A stretch of DNA of 39,037 bases from Methanomassiliicoccaceae archaeon. Its GTDB lineage: Archaea > Thermoplasmatota > Thermoplasmata > Methanomassiliicoccales > Methanomethylophilaceae. The stretch is taken from NCBI GenBank assembly GCA_009780795.1, contig WQZJ01000002.1, positions 1-39,037 on the forward strand. The letters run 5' to 3'. The notes under the pieces were generated by a model. The model ran no database searches and was not told the DNA's origin. It worked only from the letters and a program-made list of their open reading frames with translations. This document shows, in pieces, positions 22,311-30,996 of the stretch (positions are counted from its first letter, which is position 1; every line of letters starts with the position of its first letter). The position numbers and the translations under genes were made by a program.

Positions 22311-22888
22311 CGTATATCCCTCGTGTCCTTGATGAACGGGTACCCGTGACCCGGTACTATCACATCAGCGTATCCTATTATAGATTTTATACTTTTCATG
22401 GCCGTCTCCGCATCATAGTTTATTCCAGGCGGGACCATCCTTCTGACGTTGTCCTCAAGAGGTATCGCATCCCCTGTGATCGCATACTTTCTGTCGGCGT
22501 CCGCGAACACGCTCATCGACCCGTGCGTATGCCCCGGAGTGTGCACCAATCTGACGCCCTTTACGATCTCGATGTCCCTGTCGACGGCGATCACGTTCTT
22601 TCCCTCGAACTCCTCCTCGGCGCGTATGTATATCTTCGCTTTCCCGAAAAGACCGTTGTTCTCGCAGTGATCGTGATGTGAATGCGTAAGAACGACAATG
22701 CCGACGTCCTTCGGTAGGATGCCTATCTGCTTCAATGATATCTTCAGCGACGGTAACAGATACTTACTGCTCGTGTCCACCACTATGTTCGTCTCTTCCG
22801 TCCGTATGAGCGTGGATGTCGAGTGCGCCTCGAGTATCGTGGTCGCACTCCTCACAAGATTACCGACTGCCAGTACATCCAGTCTCAT
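22307..22888 (-). CDS. Metallo-beta-lactamase fold hydrolase
   Basis: 193 residues from ATG 22888; the track ORF extends far upstream through the rhomboid gene in another frame. Metal ligands are clear: THSHHDH near residue 67, HTPGHTHGS near 115, ITGDAIP near 137 and VPGHGYP near 180. The short form with GHTHGS resembles the glyoxalase II-like group; substrate unknown. It overlaps its neighbours on both sides by 4 bases (ATGA), so the three genes are translated as a unit. Confidence 0.88.
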   Translation of the reverse strand: MRLDVLAVGNLVRSATTILEAHSTSTLIRTEETNIVVDTSSKYLLPSLKISLKQIGILPKDVGIVVLTHSHHDHCENNGLFGKAKIYIRAEEEFEGKNVIAVDRDIEIVKGVRLVHTPGHTHGSMSVFADADRKYAITGDAIPLEDNVRRMVPPGINYDAETAMKSIKSIIGYADVIVPGHGYPFIKDTRDIR

Positions 22889-23760
22889 TGTTCGTGACCC
22901 TCCCTGCATTTGAACCCGTTCCTCCTCATCCTTATCGGAGAGCCGCATAACGGACATTTGACATCCCGCAGTATGCGTTCCGTCCATATCGTCCTCGTCT
23001 CGTCGTCGGATGCGCTCTCCGCGTATCCGTACATCTCCCTCAGGGCGGATGTTGTGCATAGTTCCTTCAGCGGCGATATGTCGCGCATCCTTCCCTTCCG
23101 CGGGGATGCGGGGTTTGACGGACGGATGACCCACGCTATGACCGCACCGCCGGCGAATCCGCCGATATGTGCGGCGTAGGCCACTGGTGAACTGTCGAAC
23201 ATGAACAGAAAGAACTGCAGACCGAACCACACGAGTATCGGGACGTATACGCTGAACCTGTTCGTAAGCAGCGGTCCGAGGAAGAACATTATCTTCTCCC
23301 GCGGATACAGCATTATCATCGCGCCCATCAGTGCGGATATCGCACCGGAGGCGCCCACCAGCACCACTGATAACGATGTCCCCCATTCCGCGAACGCGAA
23401 CACCAGGCTTCCGATGATCCCTCCTGCGATGTACACTGTCAGGAATCTACGCTTACCGATGCGCGACTCCAACGGGATGCCTATCGCGATCAGGAACAGC
23501 ATGTTGAATATCAGATGGAAGAAGTCCGCATGTATGAACATCGATGTTATCAGCGTCCACGGCTCCTGCGTCACCATCGAGAATTTTAGACCTAATTCCA
23601 GCAGTGTCACGTTGAACGTGCCGCGGTACGCTATCTCTATGACCGCGAATATCACGATGTTCGACATCGCCAGGACCATCGTCGCGTTGTATCTGCGTCC
23701 CGTCATAACGATCAGCGTGACCGCAACGATCGCGATCACCGCCCATGACGCCGCTTCCAT
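22885..23760 (-). CDS. Rhomboid intramembrane serine protease with C-terminal zinc ribbon
   Basis: 291 residues with about six membrane helices. FIHADFFHLIFNMLFL is the rhomboid HxxxN region, VGASGAISALMGA carries the catalytic serine (GASG), and AHIGGFAGG the catalytic histidine. After a cytoplasmic linker (PRKGRMRDISPL) a zinc-ribbon-like tail follows, CPLCGSPIRMRRNGFKCREGH. Rhomboids cleave transmembrane substrates within the bilayer. First gene of the operon; a 50-bp gap separates it from the divergent methyltransferase. Confidence 0.92.
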   Translation of the reverse strand: MEAASWAVIAIVAVTLIVMTGRRYNATMVLAMSNIVIFAVIEIAYRGTFNVTLLELGLKFSMVTQEPWTLITSMFIHADFFHLIFNMLFLIAIGIPLESRIGKRRFLTVYIAGGIIGSLVFAFAEWGTSLSVVLVGASGAISALMGAMIMLYPREKIMFFLGPLLTNRFSVYVPILVWFGLQFFLFMFDSSPVAYAAHIGGFAGGAVIAWVIRPSNPASPRKGRMRDISPLKELCTTSALREMYGYAESASDDETRTIWTERILRDVKCPLCGSPIRMRRNGFKCREGHEQ

Positions 23761-23776
23761 GGCAACATGATTACCT

Positions 23777-23790
23777 GCAAATATTTAAGC
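23777..23790 (+). promoter_or_regulatory. TATA box for the Mtq2-like gene
   Basis: GCAAATATTTAAGC, about 25-30 bp before ATG 23812. Confidence 0.5.
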
Positions 23791-23811
23791 CGTGGATTGA
23801 ATAAAGGTAAC

Positions 23812-24378
23812 ATGTTGTACGACCCGGAAAAGCTGATAGAGGTGCGTGACGACGTGTACCCTCCGGGCGAGGACAGCATACTTCTGATAGAGTCGCTGGA
23901 CATAGATCACGGAGAAAAAGTACTGGAGATAGGTTGCGGCACCGGCATCGTCGCCATACACTGCGCCAAGAACGGTGCAACGGTGACGGCGGTGGATATA
24001 AACCCGGCGGCCGTTGAGCTGACGAGAAGGAACGCCGCGGCCAACGGTGCGTATATGGACATCCGTCTCTCGGACCTTTACGAGGACATCGACTCGCATT
24101 ACGATACGATAGTGTTCAACCTTCCGTACCTTCCGGTGGACGACAAGGGTATGCTTGAGAAGGCGTGGTCGGGCGGTGCGGACGGCATGGGGCCGCTCCC
24201 TAAGCTTCTGAACGATGTGAGAGGCCGTCTTCTCCCGAGAGGGAGATTCGTGGTCGTCGTCTCGTCGCTCATGGACCAGGATCGACTGAATGATGTATTG
24301 ACCGGATATGACGTGAAGGTACTGGGCGAGAAGAAACTGTTCTTCGAGACGCTGAGGGTGCTGGACATCAGGTCCTGA
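23812..24378 (+). CDS. HemK2/Mtq2-type protein glutamine methyltransferase
   Basis: 188 residues. YPPGEDSILLIESL near the N-terminus, the SAM-binding VLEIGCGTGIVAIH (38-50), VDINPAAVELTRRN and the catalytic NLPYLPVDD (103-111; NPPY in most members) match the short HemK2/Mtq2 group. These enzymes methylate the GGQ glutamine of release factor aRF1/eRF1, working with Trm112. ATG 23812 gives the usual N-terminus; the track's earlier ATG would start upstream of the TATA box. It converges on gatE with a 2-bp gap. Confidence 0.9.
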   Translation: MLYDPEKLIEVRDDVYPPGEDSILLIESLDIDHGEKVLEIGCGTGIVAIHCAKNGATVTAVDINPAAVELTRRNAAANGAYMDIRLSDLYEDIDSHYDTIVFNLPYLPVDDKGMLEKAWSGGADGMGPLPKLLNDVRGRLLPRGRFVVVVSSLMDQDRLNDVLTGYDVKVLGEKKLFFETLRVLDIRS

Positions 24379-24380
24379 CG

Positions 24381-26240
24381 TCAGATCAGCTTTTTGATCT
24401 CCTTGGTGAGGAGATCGTTCATCCTCTTCCCGTCTATCTTGCCGCGGAGCGCCTCCATCACCGGTCCCATGAGCGGGCCGACGGACGCCATTCCCTTCTC
24501 TCTGACGAACTGCTCCCGTTCCTTCACGATACCCGCGATCATATCGGATGCCTCGGCCTCGCTCATAGCGCCAAGACCGAGCTTCGACACCGCATCATCG
24601 ATCGTCGTGCCTTTGGCGATCTCCCTGAACAGGGACGACAATGCCTCCTTCGCGAACTTTCCGTCCTTCAGGTACTCGAAAACAGCCAGTATCATCTTTT
24701 CCGGGATGTTCTCCGGGTCTGTTCCCTCCCTCTGCATCTCCGTGAACGTGCTCAGGAACGTTGTTGCGGCGGCGGATGCCGTTTCCTTATCCTTCGCCGT
24801 TCTCTCGAATATGTCCTCATATCCCTCGCGGACCATCTGACGGGCCTGCTGCTCGTTCAGTCCGTATGCCGAAACGAGTCTCTTCTCTATCTGTTCGGGA
24901 AGCTCTGGAAGATTCCCGTACACTTCCGTCAGCCTCTCCTTCGTTATCAATATGGGCGGCACGTCCGTCTCCGGGTACATCCTCGCCGCGCCCGGAAGCG
25001 GGCGCGAGAACCTGGACGTTCCGTCTGGCAGCGGGTCCCTCGTCTCCTCGACGACGCCGTTCGGCGCTTCTTTTGCTCTTTCGATCACCGCTTCGAGCGC
25101 CGCTCTCGCCTTCTTCTCCTTTTCGGCGCAGAGGACGAACGCATCCTTTTCTGTAAGGCCGAGTCTTTTCATCACAGAGTCCATGTGACCCTGTTCGATC
25201 CCGTACGCCGGCAGCTCATCCGAATGGAATATCCCTTTCACGCCCTTCGTGCGGGCACGCTGCGCCAGTTCGGCGCCCAATCGCAGTTTTCCGTCGTCCC
25301 CGTTGAGGACGCCGGCAAAACCGCGGAGCCTGACCGCCAGTATCTTCCCTTTCTCGGACAGGGCGCTCTTTATCACTTTTGATTGACAGTCCTTGAACAC
25401 ATCCGTGATGTCCGTTATGTCATCGTCCACGGATATCTCACGTTTCGAAAGTATGTCGCTGATGCGTATCAGCATCAGGTGCCTCTGCACCTCATTCTCG
25501 ACGTACGTCGGCAGGAGCCTCAGTTCCTGGGCGCCTTTGATCTCCGTCCTCCTCGATCCGGGTATCGATATGTTGATGTCCTCACGTATCGTGCCTATTC
25601 CTCGTTTCACCCTCTTCGTGGCCCTGAGTATGGTTCCGATCCTGAGCGCGACCTCCATCGCCTCCTCCGGCGTCCTGATGTCAGGGCCCGTCGCTATCTC
25701 GATCAGGGGTATGGAAAGCCTGTCAAGACGATAGGTTATCGAACCATCGTCCTCGGCGACCTTTCTGGCCGAATCCTCTTCCAGGCATATCGACTCGATC
25801 ACGATCCTTTTACCGTTCACCTCTATGTGCCCGTCCATCCCCACCATGGCCGTCCTCTGGTACCCTCCCGGTCCCGATCCGTCGACGACTATCTTCCTCA
25901 TGTAATGTATCTCGTCGATTATCTTGGCGTTGACCATCGCCGAGAACGTTAACGCAATGTCCAATGCGTCCCTGTCGACACCGTTCGGTGGCTCCTCGTC
26001 CAGATCGATGAGGCAGCTGGACCCTGGCGGCGCCTGATATCCGTAGACCAACCGTTTCTTGGATTCTGCCACCGCCGCCCTGTCGAGCGCGCCGGACTCC
26101 CCGGCCGTTGGTCTCAACTTTCTGCGGCATATCTCCTCTCCCTCATCGGAGAGTTCGCTGTCGCATGAGCAGAAGAGCTTCTTGGTGTTCAGCTGTTGGT
26201 GTATCTCTATACCGCAGATGAACCTGTCACCAGACGACAT
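24381..26240 (-). CDS. gatE: Glutamyl-tRNA(Gln) amidotransferase subunit E
   Basis: 619 residues, normal for archaeal GatE. With GatD it converts Glu-tRNA(Gln) to Gln-tRNA(Gln); GatE binds tRNA and activates the glutamate. CGIEIHQQLNT at the N-terminus, the catalytic-cradle GPGGYQRTAMVG, SIPLIEIATGPDI and GTIREDINISI are hallmark stretches. The GatE-specific AspRS-like insertion lies around 290-420 (TKGVKGIFHSDELPAYGI), and the YqeY-like tail ends KRMNDLLTKEIKKLI. Its start lies inside gatD: the two overlap by 14 bases, so translation is coupled. Confidence 0.97.
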   Translation of the reverse strand: MSSGDRFICGIEIHQQLNTKKLFCSCDSELSDEGEEICRRKLRPTAGESGALDRAAVAESKKRLVYGYQAPPGSSCLIDLDEEPPNGVDRDALDIALTFSAMVNAKIIDEIHYMRKIVVDGSGPGGYQRTAMVGMDGHIEVNGKRIVIESICLEEDSARKVAEDDGSITYRLDRLSIPLIEIATGPDIRTPEEAMEVALRIGTILRATKRVKRGIGTIREDINISIPGSRRTEIKGAQELRLLPTYVENEVQRHLMLIRISDILSKREISVDDDITDITDVFKDCQSKVIKSALSEKGKILAVRLRGFAGVLNGDDGKLRLGAELAQRARTKGVKGIFHSDELPAYGIEQGHMDSVMKRLGLTEKDAFVLCAEKEKKARAALEAVIERAKEAPNGVVEETRDPLPDGTSRFSRPLPGAARMYPETDVPPILITKERLTEVYGNLPELPEQIEKRLVSAYGLNEQQARQMVREGYEDIFERTAKDKETASAAATTFLSTFTEMQREGTDPENIPEKMILAVFEYLKDGKFAKEALSSLFREIAKGTTIDDAVSKLGLGAMSEAEASDMIAGIVKEREQFVREKGMASVGPLMGPVMEALRGKIDGKRMNDLLTKEIKKLI

Positions 26241-27513
26241 CGACCGTCCTCCTCTCGCCCATTTCGAACGATAGTTTCGTTCTCATCGTCTCCGCAACGT
26301 TCTTCGAATTCGCCAGCGCCCACATCAGTTTGACGTAAGCGGTCTCCGGAAGCATATCCATCACCGGTATCACACCCGCCTCCTGAAGTCTCCTGCCTGT
26401 ATCGTAAACATTCATCCCGGTCGGGCCGTTCAGGCATTGCGACGTCATCACGACTATCGTCCCATTGGCCGCGGCCTCTTTGAGTAACGTCTCCATGCCC
26501 TCGCTCACGTGACCGAGACCGGAGCCTGCTATGACCGCACCCTTCGATCTCATTATCACGTCCCTGAACAATGATGGTTCCATGCCCGGGTAGAACTGCA
26601 GAAGGACCACCTCCTGACACATCTTCGTCACCGCCTTCGTTACCTTCGACGGTGCCGGGACCTCGTCCTTGAATGTTATGTTCCCGGGGGCATCGATATG
26701 AGCCACTGGGACCGCGTTGATGCTGCGGAACGCATCCCTCCGGGATGTGTGCATCTTCCTCACGCGCGTCCCGCGATGGACGGCGAACGAGTCATCGCTC
26801 ATCGTGTCCTGCATTATCACGTACACGCCGGGCGTCCCCGACAGACAGAACCTCACTGAAGCCATCAGATTCCCGGGGGCATCTGACGACGGCCTGTCCG
26901 TGGACCTCTGCGAACCGACCAGCACGACCGGGGCGCTGAGCTCCGTGAGCATGAAGGACAGCGCCGCGGCGGTGTATCCTATCGTATCCGTTCCGTGTGA
27001 AATGATCACACCGGCAGCGCCGCCGTTCAGTTCCTCCGCGACCGTCTTCGCCAGCTCCTGCCAATGTTCGACGCTCATGTTCTCCGAAAAGACGGATGCC
27101 GCATCCCTTGTTCTTATATTGGCGATCCCCGCCGCCTCCGGCGCGACATCCAGCAGAAGCTCGGTCGCCATACCGGCGGCCATCGCGCCCGTCTCGGTGT
27201 TCGCCTGCGAACCTATCGTCCCCCCGGTGCCTATCAGCACCAGGTCAGGCAGCCCTTTCTTCGGCACGCGTGCCTTCCTCTCGGCTGTTCTGACGATCGG
27301 CTGTTCGAGCACCTTCACCGATGCGCCGGCGGATACCCTGAGTCCGACGTGATATCCGTTCTTTAGCTTAATGACTATCACGTCCGGATCGGCGGATGCG
27401 TTCGGCATCAGCACACCGATATGCTCCCTGCCGTCCGTCGTCAGCGATATCTTACATCCGTCCTTCGCTCCGGCGGCATCGAGCATTTTTGATAATTCTT
27501 TGGAATATCTCAT
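26227..27513 (-). CDS. gatD: Glutamyl-tRNA(Gln) amidotransferase subunit D
   Basis: 428 residues. GatD is the asparaginase-like glutaminase that feeds ammonia to GatE. An N-terminal AnPRT-like beta domain is followed by LIGTGGTIGS at about 93-102 and ISHGTDTIGYTAAALSF, which carry the catalytic threonines and Asp of type I/II asparaginases. ATG 27513 (MRYSKEL) is chosen over the track's 27549 because GAGGGACGGAAAC directly precedes it. It is divergent from hypB, with about 115 bp of shared upstream sequence. Confidence 0.96.
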   Translation of the reverse strand: MRYSKELSKMLDAAGAKDGCKISLTTDGREHIGVLMPNASADPDVIVIKLKNGYHVGLRVSAGASVKVLEQPIVRTAERKARVPKKGLPDLVLIGTGGTIGSQANTETGAMAAGMATELLLDVAPEAAGIANIRTRDAASVFSENMSVEHWQELAKTVAEELNGGAAGVIISHGTDTIGYTAAALSFMLTELSAPVVLVGSQRSTDRPSSDAPGNLMASVRFCLSGTPGVYVIMQDTMSDDSFAVHRGTRVRKMHTSRRDAFRSINAVPVAHIDAPGNITFKDEVPAPSKVTKAVTKMCQEVVLLQFYPGMEPSLFRDVIMRSKGAVIAGSGLGHVSEGMETLLKEAAANGTIVVMTSQCLNGPTGMNVYDTGRRLQEAGVIPVMDMLPETAYVKLMWALANSKNVAETMRTKLSFEMGERRTVDVVW

Positions 27514-27628
27514 GTTTCCGTCCCTCTGTAACCGTTCGATGTTTATCATTCTTTTCCGTGCGCGCTATGGTAACCGTTATTACTCTCGACATATTCTCAG
27601 TGGCGTGCACAATATAACGGAGATAGGA

Positions 27629-28261
27629 ATGGAATATGATGTTCTGAAAGAGAACAACAAGATAGCTCACGCGAACCATCATCTGCTCGGCGACCACAAG
27701 GTCCGATCGGTGGACATCATGGGTTCCATCGGGTCCGGGAAGACATCACTCATCATAAAGATGGCCGAGAAACTTGTGAAAAAAGGATTACGTGTCGGCG
27801 CTATCGCGGGTGACGTCACCGGGGATGACGATTTCAAAAGAATGCGGGATGCCGGCATATCGGTCATGAACTGCAACACCGGGCATGAATGCCATCTCGA
27901 CGCCAACATGGTGAGAAAGGTCCTCAAAAAGATGGACCTTCATTCTATTGACGTACTGTTCATCGAGAACGTCGGTAATCTCGTCTGCCCGGCGGACTTT
28001 CCGCTTGGTGCCGACCTAAGGGCCGTCGTCATATCGACGACGGAAGGGGATGACATGGTAAGGAAACATCCTGACATCTTCCTGCATTCCGATATAGCGG
28101 TCGTGAACAAAACGGACATCGCCGAGTACGTGGACGTTGACGTGAACATCATAAAGAACGATTATTCCAAGCTCACCGGCGGTGTGCTCAAAATGATGGA
28201 GTGCAGCGTGAAGAAAGATATCGGCGTCGATGAGCTGATAGATGCTATGAAACTTTGGTGA
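27629..28261 (+). CDS. hypB: Hydrogenase/urease nickel incorporation GTPase HypB
   Basis: 210 residues. HypB uses GTP hydrolysis to deliver nickel to [NiFe]-hydrogenase with HypA. P-loop GSIGSGKTS lies near residue 37, the metal-binding NTGHECHLDANMV (Cys and His at the dimer interface) near 84, IENVGNLVCPADFPLG near 113 and VVNKTD near 155. It lacks the N-terminal His-rich or CxxCGC stretch of some bacterial HypBs, as archaeal forms often do. ATG 27629 has GGAG 6 bases upstream; earlier residues of the track ORF lie in the divergent gatD region. Followed after 4 bp by purD. Confidence 0.95.
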   Translation: MEYDVLKENNKIAHANHHLLGDHKVRSVDIMGSIGSGKTSLIIKMAEKLVKKGLRVGAIAGDVTGDDDFKRMRDAGISVMNCNTGHECHLDANMVRKVLKKMDLHSIDVLFIENVGNLVCPADFPLGADLRAVVISTTEGDDMVRKHPDIFLHSDIAVVNKTDIAEYVDVDVNIIKNDYSKLTGGVLKMMECSVKKDIGVDELIDAMKLW

Positions 28262-28265
28262 TCTC

Positions 28266-29591
28266 ATGAAGGTACTCACAGTAGGAGGAGGCGGAAGGGA
28301 GCATGCGGCCGTGGAGGCGCTCTATCGTTCCGGTGCGGAGATATATGCGGTGATGAAGAACGCGAACCCCGGGATAATAAAGAGGTCTAAGGGATACCGG
28401 CTGATCGACGAGAGGAACGTGGACGCTGTCTGCGGTTACGCCGCGGAATGTGGCGTCGAATTGGCGTTCATCGGCCCGGAGGCTCCGCTGGAAAGTGGTA
28501 TCGTTGACTCGTTGGAGAAGATCGGCGTCATGTGCGCCTCACCCACCAAGGCCGCCGCGAGGATCGAAACGTCGAAGACGTTCATGCGCGAGCTCCTCGA
28601 GAACCACAAAATAAAAGGGAACCTCGGGTTCGCCTCGTTCGATAACGCGAAGGACACGTCAGCATACATCAGAACGGTGGATCACGAGATAGTCGTGAAA
28701 CCGGTCGGTCTGACCGGCGGGAAGGGAGTGAAGGTACAGGGAGAGCACCTGCATTCATTTGACGACATCATGGAATATGTCAACGAGATATTCGAGAACA
28801 ACATCGGCGGCGCCGGCGTCATAATTGAGGAAAAGGCGGTGGGAGAGGAGTTCACGCAGATGGTATTTTGCGACGGCGTGACGATATCCCCGATGCCGCT
28901 GGTCCAGGACCACAAGAGAGCGCATGAGGGGGATGTCGGACCCAACACCGGAGGGATGGGTTCCTACACGGACGCGGATCACCTTCTTCCGTTCGTCACC
29001 GCTGCCGAGAGGGCGGAGGCGCTGGACATCATTCAAAGGATCGTCGATGCTCTGAGGAGCGAAGGATGCACGTACCGAGGTCCGATGTACGGACAGTTCA
29101 TGCTGACCGCGGACGGACCGAGGATCATAGAGATAAACGCAAGGTTCGGGGACCCGGAGGCGATGAACGTCCTTCCCATCCTCAAGACGAGTTTCGCGGA
29201 CGTGTGCATGGCAATGGCAACGGGAACGCTCAGGAATGACGTGGAGTTCGAGAACAAGGCGACCGTCTGCAAATACGTCGTCCCGGAGGGATACGGCGTA
29301 AGATCGAAAGCAGGCCTTCCGATATCCGTGGACGAGGACGCCGTCCTGAGATGCGGGGCGATCGCATACTATGCTAACGTCGACATCGTCGACGCGAAAC
29401 TCGTAACGGGGACGTCCCGTTCCGTGGGCGTCGTCGGTATGGCGGAATCGATCGAAAAAGCGGAATCGAACTGCGAGGATGCGCTCAGACATGTGAACGG
29501 CGAGGCGATATTCGTCCGCCATGACATAGGGAAAAGAGAGCTGGTGCAGCGCCGGGTCGACCACATGAAAGAGATACGCGGTGTGAGATGA
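28266..29591 (+). CDS. purD: Phosphoribosylamine-glycine ligase
   Basis: 441 residues. PurD joins glycine to phosphoribosylamine with ATP, step 2 of purine synthesis. The N-terminal VLTVGGGGREHA, FIGPEAPLESGI, the ATP-grasp EIVVKPVGLTGGKGVKV, DVGPNTGGMGSY and EINARFGDPEAMN are all present and in order. GGTGATC, spanning the hypB stop codon, serves as ribosome site 2 bases before the ATG, so the gene is coupled to hypB; it overlaps truA by 4 bases. Confidence 0.97.
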   Translation: MKVLTVGGGGREHAAVEALYRSGAEIYAVMKNANPGIIKRSKGYRLIDERNVDAVCGYAAECGVELAFIGPEAPLESGIVDSLEKIGVMCASPTKAAARIETSKTFMRELLENHKIKGNLGFASFDNAKDTSAYIRTVDHEIVVKPVGLTGGKGVKVQGEHLHSFDDIMEYVNEIFENNIGGAGVIIEEKAVGEEFTQMVFCDGVTISPMPLVQDHKRAHEGDVGPNTGGMGSYTDADHLLPFVTAAERAEALDIIQRIVDALRSEGCTYRGPMYGQFMLTADGPRIIEINARFGDPEAMNVLPILKTSFADVCMAMATGTLRNDVEFENKATVCKYVVPEGYGVRSKAGLPISVDEDAVLRCGAIAYYANVDIVDAKLVTGTSRSVGVVGMAESIEKAESNCEDALRHVNGEAIFVRHDIGKRELVQRRVDHMKEIRGVR

Positions 29592-30361
29592 GACGGATCG
29601 CTGTCAAGATCGCATACCTCGGTGACGAGTTCTCCGGCTCCCAGATACAGCCGGGTCTGAGGACGGTCGAAGGAGAGGTCATCTCCAACCTCGCGGCGAT
29701 CGGCTGCAGCGAAGAGGATGCCTGCCTGAAGTGTGCCAGCCGTACCGATAAGGGGGTGAACGCCCTCAATAATGTGATGGTGTTCAACACACGCTTCGAT
29801 GATGACGCGGTTCTCCTGAAAGCACTGAACGCAGTGTCGAAAGGTATCTTCTACAGATCGTCGGCGACGGTCGGTGACGATTTTAATCCGAGACATGCTA
29901 ACGAACGCGTCTACCGTTACGTCCTACCCTCCGCCGGCATGGATGTGCCGGCTGCAGAGAGATGCGCGGCACTGTTCGAGGGAGAACATGATTTCGTGCG
30001 GTTCTGCAAGCCCGACGACAGAGGTACGAGGATGAACATGCGTTCCGTCACTCTGACGAAGAAGAACGGCATCATCATGATCGAGTTCAGATCGGAGTAC
30101 TTCCTATGGAACCTTATAAGAAGGATCACGGCCGCGATAACCGCGGTAGGGCGCGGGGACGCGGTGATCGGCGATGTGGAGAGGGCGCTGAACGGCGAGG
30201 CCATATCGTTCGGGATAGCGAGACCGGACGCGCTCACGCTGACTGACGTTATCTACAACGGCATCGAATTCATCCAGCCGGCGGCGGACATGTTCGATGG
30301 CCGCGTCTCAGAGGAAACATTCAGGTGGTCCCTCAGGAACGCGTTCTTCAATTCGCTCTGA
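29588..30361 (+). CDS. truA: tRNA pseudouridine(38-40) synthase
   Basis: 257 residues. TruA makes pseudouridine at positions 38-40 of the tRNA anticodon arm. The catalytic aspartate sits in CASRTDKGVNAL near residue 55; VKIAYLGDEFSGSQIQP at the N-terminus and FLWNLIRRITAAI near 165 are further family blocks. The start overlaps the purD stop as ATGA, making it the third gene of hypB-purD-truA. Confidence 0.95.
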   Translation: MRRIAVKIAYLGDEFSGSQIQPGLRTVEGEVISNLAAIGCSEEDACLKCASRTDKGVNALNNVMVFNTRFDDDAVLLKALNAVSKGIFYRSSATVGDDFNPRHANERVYRYVLPSAGMDVPAAERCAALFEGEHDFVRFCKPDDRGTRMNMRSVTLTKKNGIIMIEFRSEYFLWNLIRRITAAITAVGRGDAVIGDVERALNGEAISFGIARPDALTLTDVIYNGIEFIQPAADMFDGRVSEETFRWSLRNAFFNSL

Positions 30362-30363
30362 TA

Positions 30364-30375
30364 TTGTTTTATCTG
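30364..30375 (+). promoter_or_regulatory. TATA box for translin gene
   Basis: TTGTTTTATCTG about 25 bp before ATG 30396, in the gap after truA; fits a leaderless transcript. Confidence 0.45.
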
Positions 30376-30395
30376 TTCAGCGTCATTGACGTACC

Positions 30396-30980
30396 ATGGC
30401 TGACATCCCCGACATCGTGGCAGAGGTCAACGAAAGAATGGACATGCTGGAGAAGAAACGCGAGATATCGATAGCCGCGTCCCGTTCGATCATCCGGCTG
30501 ACGAAGAGGGCGATTCATGCGATACACACGGACGGCGAGCACAAGGGACCGCTGAACGATGCCGTATCGGAGTTCAAAGAGCTTCTAAATTCGATACAGG
30601 ACGAACCGGAGATCATGTTCTCCGGTCCTGTATCGGATGCTATGGCGGAACTGACGGAAGCTTGTATATTGTCCTCGATCGTAACCGATACGGACGTTCC
30701 TTCGCACAAGACGCTGAACGTGACCCCGCAGTCATGGGCGATGGGGCTCGCGGATTGTTTGGGCGAGCTCAGAAGAATATTACTGGCTCATCTGATGTGC
30801 GATCGGACGGACGATGCGAGGCGTGTGTTCGATGTCATGGAAACGGTCTGCGATTCGGTGCTGTCGTTCGACATCCCGGATGCGATCCTGCCTATACGAA
30901 GGAAGCAGGATGTCGCGAGGTCGGTCATGGAGAGAACGAGAACGGATATAACTCACGCATTGATAATGAAAAGAAATTAA
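30396..30980 (+). CDS. Translin family protein
   Basis: 194 residues, nearly all helical. REISIAASRSIIRLTKRAIHAIH near the N-terminus and WAMGLADCLGELRRILLAHLM near 113-133 are the translin signatures, and the length matches archaeal translins. Eukaryotic translin with TRAX forms the C3PO RNase; archaeal homologues form octamers with RNA-degrading activity in at least one studied case. Whether this one is catalytic cannot be read from the sequence: the RRK and acidic residues are present but no crisp active-site motif is visible. Confidence 0.85.
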   Translation: MADIPDIVAEVNERMDMLEKKREISIAASRSIIRLTKRAIHAIHTDGEHKGPLNDAVSEFKELLNSIQDEPEIMFSGPVSDAMAELTEACILSSIVTDTDVPSHKTLNVTPQSWAMGLADCLGELRRILLAHLMCDRTDDARRVFDVMETVCDSVLSFDIPDAILPIRRKQDVARSVMERTRTDITHALIMKRN

Positions 30981-30996
30981 GGGGACTTGTCCCCGT

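Noticed and set aside
22889-23386. N-terminal extension of the MBL ORF in the track
   Set aside because: These 166 residues overlap the rhomboid gene in another frame, are Arg/Gly-rich and unlike the MBL fold; ATG 22888 has the coupled ATGA start.
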